From NCBI GenBank assembly GCA_947456005.1, contig CANGRP010000116.1, positions 1-8,123 on the forward strand: a DNA stretch of 8,123 bases, written 5' to 3'. Of the stretch, positions 1-6,538 are shown piece by piece. The position numbers and the translations under genes are program-made. The DNA is from Caulobacteraceae bacterium (GTDB taxonomy: Bacteria > Pseudomonadota > Alphaproteobacteria > Caulobacterales > Caulobacteraceae). Every line of letters begins with the position of its first letter. Positions within the stretch are counted from its first letter, which is position 1. The notes below the pieces were generated by a model that saw only the letters and a program-made list of their open reading frames with translations, had not been told where the DNA came from and searched no databases.

Positions 1-289
1 GGCCGCAGCAGAGCGGGCCGGCCGGGCCAACCTGGTGAAGATCTTCGCCGACATCACCGACTACCATGCAGACCCTGAGGCCATCGCCGCCCTCGCCGGC
101 CGGGCGAAGGTCCGCTACCTGCTCCTGACCCACATCGTCCCGCCCCTCCCCCTCCGGGCGCTGGAGGGGCCCTTCCTGGGCGACAGCCGGAAGATCTTTG
201 GCGGTCCGGTCCGCGTGGGCCGGGACGGCGACTTGATCACACTGCCGGCGGGGTCCACGGACATCCGCCACTCCAACCGCCTTCGCTGA
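1..289 (+). CDS. MBL-fold metallo-hydrolase, C-terminal part (5' end outside window)
   Basis: This is the end of a gene that begins before the window; the reading frame is open from base 2 and stops with TGA at 287-289, leaving 95 residues. The fragment carries LLLTHIVPPLP, with the His codon at 131-133. This matches the last metal-site histidine region of metallo-beta-lactamase-fold hydrolases of the ribonuclease Z/arylsulfatase-like group. The closing section has the VGRDGDLITLP pattern common at the C-terminus of those proteins, where a strand precedes 'DG..I.LP'. The metal-binding HxHxDH motif would lie upstream and cannot be seen, so activity and substrate are unknown. The next gene starts 14 bases downstream on the same strand, so co-transcription is plausible. 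The family call is fairly secure, the function is not. Confidence 0.72.
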   Translation, partial: AAAERAGRANLVKIFADITDYHADPEAIAALAGRAKVRYLLLTHIVPPLPLRALEGPFLGDSRKIFGGPVRVGRDGDLITLPAGSTDIRHSNRLR

Positions 290-303
290 CCAGGAGCCAC
301 GCC

Positions 304-1329
304 ATGACCGAGCCCGTCGCCCTCTCCGGCGCCCCCGGATCGCCCTACACCCGCAAGATGCTGGCGGTGTTGCGCTATCGCCGGATCCCCTACCGCTACC
401 TCATCGTCTCGAACCCGGCCCTGGCTGAACTGCCGAGGGCCAAGGTGCCCCTGCTGCCGACCTTCTACCTGCCCGGCGCCGATGGCGCCCTGGAGGCGGT
501 GACGGACTCCACGCCCCTCATCCGCCGGTTCGAGCGGGACCACGGAGACCGCAGCCTGATCCCCGGGGACGCCGCCCTGGCCTTCCTCGACGCCCTGGTC
601 GAGGACTATGCCGACGAGTGGCTGACCAAGGCCATGTTCCACTACCGCTGGGCCTACGCCGCAGACATCGCCAAGGCCTCGGCCATCCTGCCCTGCTGGC
701 GCGGACTGTCGGTCCCGGATGCAGACCTGGCCGAGCGCGGACGGGCCGTCGCCGAGCGGCAGATCGGCCGGCTCCGCTATGTCGGCTCCAACGCCGTCAC
801 CGGTCCGATCATCGAGGCAAGCTATCGTCGCTTCCTGGAAGCCTTCGAGGCCCATCTGAGGGTCATGCCCTACCTGATGGGCCGCCGCCCCGGCGCCAGC
901 GACTTTGCGACCTACGGCCAGCTGACCCAGCTGGCGGAGTTCGATCCGACGCCCGCCGCCCTGACCCTTTCGGTCGCCCCGCGGGTCACCGCCTGGGTCG
1001 GCATGATGGAGGACCAGTCCGGCGTGGAGCCCGCTGACGGGGACTGGATCGATCCGGCGAACCCGCCGCCGACCCTGAAGGCCCTCTTGTGCGAGGTCGG
1101 CCGGGTCTACACCCCGGTGATGCTGGCCAACGCCCGGGCGGTGGCGGCCGGCGCCACTGAGGTCACCGCCGAGGTCGACGGGCAGGCCTGGAGCCAGCAG
1201 CCCTTCCCCTACCAGGCGAAGTGCCTGAAGGCCCTGAGGGAAGCGCATGCCGCCCTGGCCCCGGACGCCCGTGCGATCGTGGACCGCGCCCTTGACGGAA
1301 CCGACTGCGAGGCCCTTCTGGCGGGATGA
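304..1329 (+). CDS. Glutathione S-transferase family protein with C-terminal extension
   Basis: A 341-residue protein. The N-terminal part (about residues 5-85) reads as a thioredoxin-like GST domain: an early strand, then SPYTRKM (Ser13-Pro14-Tyr15) where GSTs place the catalytic Ser/Cys/Tyr, then a KVPLLP segment fitting the cis-proline loop, and VTDSTPLI fitting the glutathione-contacting Asp/Glu-Ser motif. The all-helical C-terminal domain includes GASDFATYGQL, matching the conserved N-capping box of helix 6. Typical GSTs have about 200-230 residues, so roughly 90-100 residues at the end (after about 245) are extra; from memory this tail recurs in some proteobacterial GST-like proteins. 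The likely role is conjugation or reduction with glutathione in the cytoplasm; the substrate cannot be predicted. An AGGAG at 292-296 sits 7 bases before the ATG and supports this start. The stop overlaps the next start codon (ATGA at 1326-1329), so translation is probably coupled to the TetR-type regulator. Confidence 0.85.
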   Translation: MTEPVALSGAPGSPYTRKMLAVLRYRRIPYRYLIVSNPALAELPRAKVPLLPTFYLPGADGALEAVTDSTPLIRRFERDHGDRSLIPGDAALAFLDALVEDYADEWLTKAMFHYRWAYAADIAKASAILPCWRGLSVPDADLAERGRAVAERQIGRLRYVGSNAVTGPIIEASYRRFLEAFEAHLRVMPYLMGRRPGASDFATYGQLTQLAEFDPTPAALTLSVAPRVTAWVGMMEDQSGVEPADGDWIDPANPPPTLKALLCEVGRVYTPVMLANARAVAAGATEVTAEVDGQAWSQQPFPYQAKCLKALREAHAALAPDARAIVDRALDGTDCEALLAG

Positions 1330-1907
1330 CCCGCGAGACTCAGCAAACCGACGGCCGGCGACGACGTGGCGAGGACAGCCGCAAACGCATTATCGCGGCC
1401 ATGCTGGACTTCATGCGCGAGGGCGAGGTGGCCCCCGGGGCCGAGCGCGTGGCCATCCGCGCCGAGGTGGGCCTGAGGACCGTCTTTCGCCACTTCCGCG
1501 ACATGGACAGCCTCTACGCGGAGATGAGCAGCACCATCGAGGGCGAGCTCTCAGACCTGGCGACCCAGCCCTTCGGGTCTAGGGAGGAGGCGGGACGCCT
1601 TTCGGAGATCATCTGGCGCCGGGCCGAAGCCTACGAGAGGATCTTCCCCTTCAAGCACGCCTCGATCGCGCACCGGCACCGCTCGGACTTCCTGTCGCGC
1701 GGCCATGCCCAGATGGTCTCCAATCTCAGACAGGCGCTGGCCAAGGACCTCCCCGCCGCCTGCGCCGAGCCCGGCAGGCTGGAGGCCCTCGACCTGCTCC
1801 TCAGCTTTGAGGCCTGGTCCCGTCTCCGGCGCGAGCAGGGTCTGTCGCGGGAAGACGCCGAGGCCATCGTCCGCAGACTGGCGACAGCCCTCCTGACGAC
1901 GCCCTGA
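1326..1907 (+). CDS. TetR family transcriptional regulator
   Basis: A 193-residue protein, close to the usual TetR length of about 200. A basic N-terminus (GRRRRGEDSRKRI) leads into the TetR-type helix-turn-helix at about residues 18-62. The recognition-helix segment GLRTVFRHFRDMDSLY closely follows the family pattern 'G.s..t.Y.hF..k..L'. The C-terminal two thirds are helical and variable, as expected for the ligand-binding and dimer part, and give no clue to the ligand. The start is the ATG inside the ATGA overlap with the GST-like gene, so the two are probably translated together. TetR repressors often control a neighbouring gene or their own operon; the GST-like gene is the natural candidate target, but no operator could be identified upstream of 304. 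The family call is firm, the target is inference. Confidence 0.9.
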   Translation: MTRETQQTDGRRRRGEDSRKRIIAAMLDFMREGEVAPGAERVAIRAEVGLRTVFRHFRDMDSLYAEMSSTIEGELSDLATQPFGSREEAGRLSEIIWRRAEAYERIFPFKHASIAHRHRSDFLSRGHAQMVSNLRQALAKDLPAACAEPGRLEALDLLLSFEAWSRLRREQGLSREDAEAIVRRLATALLTTP

Positions 1908-1921
1908 AGCGAGCCCAACGG

Positions 1922-1939
1922 GGGTCATGCCATTGACCC
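1922..1939. repeat. Perfect 6-bp inverted repeat after the TetR gene
   Basis: GGGTCA at 1922-1927 and TGACCC at 1934-1939 form a perfect inverted repeat around a 6-base centre, 14 bases past the regulator's stop. A short T run (TTTT at 1948-1951) follows 8 bases later. It could be a weak terminator for the upstream genes, or an 18-bp operator for a dimeric regulator, since the right arm contains a -35-like TTGACC (1933-1938) facing the lipoprotein gene. The repeat itself is certain; its function is not. Confidence 0.4.
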
Positions 1940-1963
1940 ACCGGCCCTTTTCCGTCGGATTAA
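1933..1963 (+). promoter_or_regulatory. Weak candidate promoter for the lipoprotein-amidase pair
   Basis: TTGACC at 1933-1938 matches the -35 hexamer well. The best -10 candidates are poor: GATTAA at 1958-1963 has a 19-base spacer, and AACAAT at 1962-1967 has an over-long one. The only gap able to hold a promoter for the next two plus-strand genes is 1908-2007, so some promoter is expected here, but this placement is tentative. Confidence 0.25.
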
Positions 1964-1987
1964 CAATCACCTTCTAGGCTTCGCCGA

Positions 1988-1998
1988 AGAGGGGGGGG
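1988..1998 (+). promoter_or_regulatory. Ribosome-binding region containing a run of eight G
   Basis: The sequence AGAGGGGGGGG, with G at 1991-1998, ends 9 bases before the ATG at 2008. No better Shine-Dalgarno sequence exists for this gene. The homopolymer is both the likely ribosome-binding region and a possible slippage site, whose length would change the spacing to the start codon. Confidence 0.45.
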
Positions 1999-2007
1999 AT
2001 ACTGGAC

Positions 2008-2889
2008 ATGAGGCCCTTCAAGTTCATTCCGGCGGCCGCCTTGGCGACCCTTCTGTCCAGCTGCGGCGTCGCGGGCGCAGATTGTACGAGCGAGGCCTCC
2101 CAGGAGGTGATCATCTCCATCCTGCGAGATCAGGTCGGGAAGGCCGCTGAGGCCGATCTCGAGGCCGAGAATGGGACCCGCCTGGCGGGCAGCTCCAGGA
2201 TCGGGGCCACGGTCGCTGAGCTCAGGATGACCCTCGAAGACATCCGGACGACCAAGAAGGATCCGGACAGCACCAAGCGATTCTGCGCAGGGACCGCCCG
2301 GATCGTGGCGCCCCTCTCCATGATCCAGGACGCCGACCAGACCCGGAAGCTGCTGGACATGGGCGACGTTGACAGCCTGTTCGAACAGGCTGGCGTGAAG
2401 CGTTCGGCCGACGCCCTGACTTTCGACATCGAGTACAGCGTCCAGCCCACGGACAAACGGGACAAGATCTACGGCGAGGTCGAGGGGCCGGGGTTCCAAC
2501 TCACCGCCTTGGGCCAACTGGTCGGCGCCCACTTGGCTCGGCCCGAGATCGAGGGCGCCGCCCAGGCCAGGGCGGCCCAGGACGCAGCGGCCGCCGCGGA
2601 GACCGCCAGGCAGGTTCAGGCCGCGCAGCAGGCGGACCTCGATCTTTCGGCCGCCGAGAACAAGCTGGCCGCCCAGAAGATCAACGTCTTGTGGAGAGCC
2701 CTGCCCGACAACACCCGGGCCCAACTCCTGGAGTTGCAACGGGCCTGGGTGCGCAAGAAGGCGGCCGACTGCGAGATTGAGGCGGCGGGAGCGTCCACCG
2801 AGGCCATCCCCCGGGAAGCGGCCCGGCTGCGATGCGATACGCAGATGACGCTAGCCCGCTTCGACGAACTACAATCCCTTCTGGAGTGA
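2008..2889 (+). CDS. Predicted lipoprotein with LprI/DUF1311-like C-terminal region
   Basis: A 293-residue protein. The N-terminus has basic residues, a short hydrophobic stretch and the lipobox L16-S17-S18-C19, so it should be exported, lipidated on Cys19 and anchored in a membrane facing the periplasm. Residues about 25-175 hold a section I cannot assign, with Cys26 and Cys93 and a YSVQPTDKRDKIYGEVEG stretch suggesting a beta-rich fold. Residues about 180-222 are very rich in Ala, Gln and Glu and look like a long helix or coiled coil. The last 70 residues (Leu-Pro-Asp-Asn near the start, a Trp-Val-Arg helix, Cys255 and Cys276) resemble the LprI/DUF1311 family, whose named member is a lysozyme inhibitor and whose paired cysteines can form a disulfide. 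Lysozyme inhibition here is only a possibility. The amidase gene follows 7 bases later, implying one transcript. Confidence 0.7.
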   Translation: MRPFKFIPAAALATLLSSCGVAGADCTSEASQEVIISILRDQVGKAAEADLEAENGTRLAGSSRIGATVAELRMTLEDIRTTKKDPDSTKRFCAGTARIVAPLSMIQDADQTRKLLDMGDVDSLFEQAGVKRSADALTFDIEYSVQPTDKRDKIYGEVEGPGFQLTALGQLVGAHLARPEIEGAAQARAAQDAAAAAETARQVQAAQQADLDLSAAENKLAAQKINVLWRALPDNTRAQLLELQRAWVRKKAADCEIEAAGASTEAIPREAARLRCDTQMTLARFDELQSLLE

Positions 2890-2896
2890 CCCGGCC

Positions 2897-4267
2897 ATGA
2901 TCGACCTCTCGACAGCCACAGCGACCGAGGCGCTGGACGCCCTGGCTCGCGGCGTCATCACCAGCGAGGCCCTGCTGGCGGCCCTGCTGGAGCGGGTCGA
3001 GAGGTTCAATCCGGTGCTTAACGCCGTGGTCGCCCTTGACGTCGACGGCGCCTTCCGCGCGGCCCGCGCCGCCGACGAGGCCCGCCGGCAGGGGCGCCTG
3101 ACCGGTCCGCTCCACGGCCTGCCGATGACCATCAAGGACATCTTCGCGACCCGGGGGCTGGTCACCACCTCGGGCCACGTTCCCCTGACCGACTACACGC
3201 CCGAGGCGGACGCCCCGGCGGTGGCCGCGCTGCGGGCGGCGGGCGCCGTGATCTTCGGCAAGACCAACCTCCCGGAGTTCGGCGGGGACATCCAGAGCTA
3301 CAACGACATCCACGGCCTGTGCCGCAACCCCTGGAACCCGGAGCGAACCGCAGGCGGGTCATCCGGCGGCTCGGGAGCCGCGCTGGCCGCAGGCATGACC
3401 CTGCTGGAGCTGGGCAGCGACATTGGCGGATCCATCCGCGTGCCCTGCCACTACAATGGCGTCTTCGGCCACAAGCCCACATGGAACGCAGTGGACCGCT
3501 TTGGCGAAGGCCCGCGTCCGCCGGTCTGGGCCCACGCCCTGATGGACCTGGTGGTCGCCGGGCCCATGGGCCGGTCCGTCGCCGACATCCGCCTGGGGCT
3601 GGACATCCTGACCTCCGTGACCACCGGCGGCATCCCGGGCGCCCGGCTTCCACCAGCCTCCCGCCGCGCCCATTCCGCCCGGGGCCTGAGGGTCGCCATC
3701 CATGTGGAAGACCCGGCCGCGCCGACGTCGGCGGCCTGCAAGACCGCAGTGCGCGAGGTCGGCGCCCGCCTGGCGGCGGCAGGGGCGATCGTCTCAGAAC
3801 CCGGCCTTCCAGGTCCCTCCCTGGCTGACCAGAACGGCCTCTATCGCGAGCTCCTGAACGCCGCCATGTCGCCGGGCTACGCCGCCAGCCATCAGGACTG
3901 GAAGGCGGCCGACGAGCGGCGGCACCGGCTCCGGGCGGACTACGCCCGGTTCTTTGGGGACTATGACATCCTGCTGGCGCCCATCGCCCCGACCCCGGCC
4001 TTCCCGCACGTGATCGAGGGCGCAATGGGGGCCCGGAAACTCAACGTGGATGGCGTCGAGGTCGCCTATCTGCGGCACCTGGTCTGGGCGGGCCTGGCGA
4101 CGCTTCCGGGGTTGCCCGCGACCGCTGTCCCCGTCGCCTTGTCGGACGAGGGCCTGCCCGTCGGCCTGCAGGTGATCGGGCCCCTCTGGGGCGACATGAC
4201 GACCCTGGCGGCGGCGGGACTCATCGAGACCCTGAACGGCGGCTTCCGTCCACCCCCTGGCTACTGA
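2897..4267 (+). CDS. Amidase signature (AS) family amidase
   Basis: A 456-residue cytoplasmic-type protein, near the usual 450-500 for this family. It hydrolyses an amide bond, but the physiological substrate cannot be read from sequence. The catalytic triad is complete: Lys80 in TIKDIF, the cis-Ser Ser155 in the glycine/serine-rich GGSSGGSG motif, and nucleophile Ser179 in GSDIGGSIR. The 24-residue gap between the two serines equals that of well-studied members such as fatty-acid amide hydrolase. The C-terminal GLPATAVPVA and GLPVGLQVIGP segments are also standard. No signal peptide is present. It is unlikely to be GatA, as no gatC or gatB lies nearby in the window. A GGAG at 2883-2886, inside the end of the preceding gene, sits 10 bases before the ATG and supports this start and translation from a shared message. 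The stop is 2 bases from the convergent receptor gene. Confidence 0.93.
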   Translation: MIDLSTATATEALDALARGVITSEALLAALLERVERFNPVLNAVVALDVDGAFRAARAADEARRQGRLTGPLHGLPMTIKDIFATRGLVTTSGHVPLTDYTPEADAPAVAALRAAGAVIFGKTNLPEFGGDIQSYNDIHGLCRNPWNPERTAGGSSGGSGAALAAGMTLLELGSDIGGSIRVPCHYNGVFGHKPTWNAVDRFGEGPRPPVWAHALMDLVVAGPMGRSVADIRLGLDILTSVTTGGIPGARLPPASRRAHSARGLRVAIHVEDPAAPTSAACKTAVREVGARLAAAGAIVSEPGLPGPSLADQNGLYRELLNAAMSPGYAASHQDWKAADERRHRLRADYARFFGDYDILLAPIAPTPAFPHVIEGAMGARKLNVDGVEVAYLRHLVWAGLATLPGLPATAVPVALSDEGLPVGLQVIGPLWGDMTTLAAAGLIETLNGGFRPPPGY

Positions 4268-4269
4268 CC

Positions 4270-6393
4270 TCAGAAGCCCCGGGAGATCGAGATCCGCACC
4301 GTACGCGGGGCGCCGGGCTGGATGTTGTTGTCGCCATGGCTGGTGGGCGACCAGGTGATGTCGCCCAGGTTCTCGACATTGAGCTGCAGGCGGTAGTCCT
4401 CGCCGACCTTCAGGAAGACGGCGCCGTCGACCCGGGTGAAGCCCGGCAGGGTGACCGCGTTGGAGATCGAGGTGTACATCTCGCTCTGATGCACCACGCC
4501 CAGTCCCACCGAGACACTCGGGGTCATCTCGAACTTGTTCCAGACCGACGCGGTCAGGTCCGGGGTCAGGGCCGCCCGCCGGCCCACGGGCGCCGCAGAG
4601 GTCTGGCGGGTGATCTTGGCGGACTGAACGGCCAGTGTCGCCACAGTCTCCCAACGGTCGGAGACCTTGCCGGACAGGCTGAGCTCGAGCCCGGTGCTCC
4701 TCTGGGCGCCTGTCTGCACGATACGGCCCGGAGTCACGGGATCCAGAGCCTGCGTGTTCTCGCGGTCCAGCTGATAGGCCGCACCGGTGGCCATCAGACG
4801 GGGACCGAGGTCCGCCTTAAACCCAGCCTCCAGATTCCGGAAGGATTCCGGCTTCAGCGCTTCCGTCGAGAGGGCGAGGCCTGCGAACTGGTCACCCGAC
4901 GCAGGCAGGCTGGAGACCGAATAGCCGGCGTAAAGCGTCAGGGGCTCCGAGGGGCGTACGAGAACGCCGAGGCGAGGCGACCAGATCCTATCGGTGCGCG
5001 AAAAGTCACGGCGGCCTGTGGCTGAGGCTCTCTTGTCCTTCAGGTCGAGGCTGAAGACGTCATGGCGAAGTCCGGCCACGACCTGGACCTTCGAGCCGAG
5101 ATCCGCCTGGACCTGAGCGAAGACCGCGGTGATCGTGGCCACCCCCGAGTTCCGGGCGTCCGACCCGGCGTTCGCATATGAAACCGTCAGATTCCGACGA
5201 GTGGGGTCGGATACGGGGATCCCGGTCAGGGTCAGGAGCCCGTTAGGTCCGCCGAACCGACCCGTCTCACGGAGGTTGTCGGTTTCCTGACGACCGATCT
5301 CCACGCCCGCCAGGAAGACCCGCCTGGCGCCCTCCTCACCCTGGGTCCAGACAAGATCCCCCTGGCTGAAGAGGTTGGTGCGGTCCGTGTAGGCGCGATA
5401 GGCCTGAAGCGGATAGGTCGACGGCCGGCCCAGTGCATCCGCCACCGCCGGACCTGAGGCGAAGACGTTTCCATAACCCTTGTCGTAGCCGCCCCAAACC
5501 GTCCGGTGACGGAAGGTCAGGTCCGAACTAAGGGGCTGTTCAAAGGCCAACCGGACGGTATCGCCTTCGAACCGGGACCAGTTATGTGAGGGATCACCGA
5601 AGTAGGCCGATAGAGGAATCTCGAGGGGGCGCCCCTGAAAGGACGGTGCGCCGCGGTCGATGGTGCGGTCGTCCACGAACCGCTCATAAGAGAGCGTAGC
5701 GGTCAGTCCGCTATCGGCGCGAAGCGTTATGGAGGGATTGACGCCCCACCGCTCGATATTGGCGTGGTCGCGGTAGCTCCCAGAGCGCTCATGGAGGGCG
5801 TTCAACCGACCTGAAAGGGAGGTGCTGAAGGGTGCGCCGAGATCGGTGACAACCCGCAGATGCCGAAAGTCCCCGGCCTCAAGGCTCAAGCCGACATGAC
5901 GACGTCCATCGGCGACCCGGGTGACCCGGTTGATCACCCCGCCACCGCCGCCGCGTCCGAAGATCATGGCGTTGGGGCCCAGCAGGACCTCCACCCGCTC
6001 GGTGTTGTAGAGATCGCGGTAGTACTGGACGTCGTCCCGGACCCCATCGACGAAGAAGTCCGCCGTGGAGGCGTTCCCCCTCAGGTTCGGGGCGTCACGG
6101 TGCCCCTCCCCCTGCCCGATTGTCGCGCCCGGCACATAGCGCAGGACGTCCGCCATGGACTGCATGGCCTGGTCGCGGATCAGCTGGGACGAGACCACAC
6201 CGACGGACTGGGGAATGTCACGTAGGTCGGCCGCAATACGGAGGGCTGTGTCGAGCCGTCCGGGCAGGTAGCCGTCATCCACCTGCGCGGTGATGATCAA
6301 AGGAGAGACCTGGGCCACGTCCTCCTCGGCGCGCGCCGCCACCGCCCCGAAGGCGAGGGTCGCGAGGACGAGGAGGGAAACCTGGGAACGCAT
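4270..6393 (-). CDS. TonB-dependent siderophore receptor (catecholate, Fiu-like)
   Basis: With the ATG at 6391-6393 this is a 707-residue outer-membrane receptor that imports ferric siderophore using TonB-ExbBD energy. Residues 1-22 form a signal peptide with cleavage after ARA. A TonB-box-like SPLIITAQ follows at 30-37. The plug (about 50-160) shows DIPQSV (59-64), the LRYVPG segment, RGN...DFFVDGVRDD and ERVEVLLGPNAMIFGRGGGGGVIN (132-155, quoted in two parts: 132-144 and 145-155), very like catecholate receptors of the Fiu type. The rest is a 22-strand-type barrel ending in a strand with terminal Phe, as outer-membrane proteins require. The frame stays open to a TTG at 6427-6429 that would add 12 residues. 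I prefer the ATG because the signal peptide then has normal geometry, a weak AGG lies 6 bases upstream, and the TTG falls inside a Fur-like box. Iron control is inferred from those boxes. Ligand identity remains a guess. Confidence 0.92.
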   Translation of the reverse strand: MRSQVSLLVLATLAFGAVAARAEEDVAQVSPLIITAQVDDGYLPGRLDTALRIAADLRDIPQSVGVVSSQLIRDQAMQSMADVLRYVPGATIGQGEGHRDAPNLRGNASTADFFVDGVRDDVQYYRDLYNTERVEVLLGPNAMIFGRGGGGGVINRVTRVADGRRHVGLSLEAGDFRHLRVVTDLGAPFSTSLSGRLNALHERSGSYRDHANIERWGVNPSITLRADSGLTATLSYERFVDDRTIDRGAPSFQGRPLEIPLSAYFGDPSHNWSRFEGDTVRLAFEQPLSSDLTFRHRTVWGGYDKGYGNVFASGPAVADALGRPSTYPLQAYRAYTDRTNLFSQGDLVWTQGEEGARRVFLAGVEIGRQETDNLRETGRFGGPNGLLTLTGIPVSDPTRRNLTVSYANAGSDARNSGVATITAVFAQVQADLGSKVQVVAGLRHDVFSLDLKDKRASATGRRDFSRTDRIWSPRLGVLVRPSEPLTLYAGYSVSSLPASGDQFAGLALSTEALKPESFRNLEAGFKADLGPRLMATGAAYQLDRENTQALDPVTPGRIVQTGAQRSTGLELSLSGKVSDRWETVATLAVQSAKITRQTSAAPVGRRAALTPDLTASVWNKFEMTPSVSVGLGVVHQSEMYTSISNAVTLPGFTRVDGAVFLKVGEDYRLQLNVENLGDITWSPTSHGDNNIQPGAPRTVRISISRGF

Positions 6394-6415
6394 GCAAAGC
6401 CTGACACGGAATGCG

Positions 6416-6442
6416 AATGTAAATGACAATCGTTCCTAACAA
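6416..6442 (-). promoter_or_regulatory. Candidate promoter of the receptor gene
   Basis: Read on the minus strand, TTGTTA (6442-6437) and TACATT (6421-6416) each match 4 of 6 bases of the -35 and -10 consensus, with a short 15-base spacer. Transcription would begin near 6409, giving a leader of about 16 bases to the ATG at 6393. The proximal Fur-like box lies between the two hexamers, which fits repression. The match is weak and other placements are possible. Confidence 0.33.
6424..6438. promoter_or_regulatory. Fur-box-like site, proximal to the receptor gene
   Basis: TGACAATCGTTCCTA follows the 7-1-7 Fur pattern TGAnAATnATTnTCA. The left half is perfect and the right half is partial (3 of 6 fixed bases). 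It lies about 30 bases upstream of the receptor's ATG, over its candidate promoter. Siderophore receptors are classic Fur targets, so iron-dependent repression is expected. The site repeats, with its flank GTAAA, 38 bases further on. Confidence 0.5.
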
Positions 6443-6461
6443 GGACTCGCTCAGACGTAAA

Positions 6462-6476
6462 TGCGAATTATTCTCA
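6462..6476. promoter_or_regulatory. Fur-box-like site, distal, nearly palindromic
   Basis: TGCGAATTATTCTCA is an almost perfect 7-1-7 inverted repeat (6 of 7 pairs) matching the TGnnAATnATTnnCA core of Fur boxes. It is the better of the two sites. It lies about 70 bases upstream of the receptor ATG and 63 bases upstream of the pabB ATG, so it could support cooperative Fur binding at the receptor promoter or also touch pabB expression. Confidence 0.62.
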
Positions 6477-6538
6477 GATATTGGAAATCGCCTGCGACGG
6501 GCTTGCCTTGTCGGCCGTTGGGACCGACCTAGGCGCTG

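Larger units (their letters stand above)
6394..6538. other. Divergent intergenic region between receptor and pabB
   Basis: This 145-base region is visibly richer in A and T than the coding sequence around it. It holds the two Fur-like boxes and the candidate receptor promoter. An exact 8-mer ATGCGAAT occurs at 6411-6418 and 6461-6468, and GTAAATG occurs at 6419-6425 and 6457-6463. No clear promoter for pabB could be recognised, although one should lie here. Confidence 0.6.

Noticed and set aside
115..1248. Long minus-strand open frame (377 codons) opposite the GST-like gene
   Set aside because: Composition is Gly/Arg/Gln-rich with no domain pattern, typical of the shadow frame of a high-GC gene; the plus strand holds a clear GST-like gene with a ribosome-binding site.
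1979..1989. CTTCG-C-CGAAG hairpin before the lipoprotein start
   Set aside because: Five-base arms around a single base cannot form a stable loop without losing pairs, and such short palindromes are common at this GC content.
1960..2739. Minus-strand open frame opposite the lipoprotein gene
   Set aside because: Gly/Leu-rich shadow frame; the plus-strand frame has a lipobox and a family-like C-terminal region.
4241..4278. Possible bidirectional intrinsic terminator between amidase and receptor
   Set aside because: The 6-bp arms are separated by 26 bases and no T run follows on either strand, so it does not qualify as a terminator feature.
3794..4654. Minus-strand open frame spanning the amidase-receptor junction
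   Set aside because: It overlaps the certain ends of both the amidase and the receptor in another frame, with low-complexity composition.
5940..5960. Glycine-codon-rich stretch in the receptor plug as a possible sequence anomaly
   Set aside because: GRGGGGGVIN is within the normal variation of this motif in Fiu-like receptors, and the frame is intact on both sides.
6481..6530. Plus-strand promoter hexamers for pabB (for example TTGCCT at 6503-6508)
   Set aside because: No -10 element occurs at suitable spacing; the matches are no better than chance.
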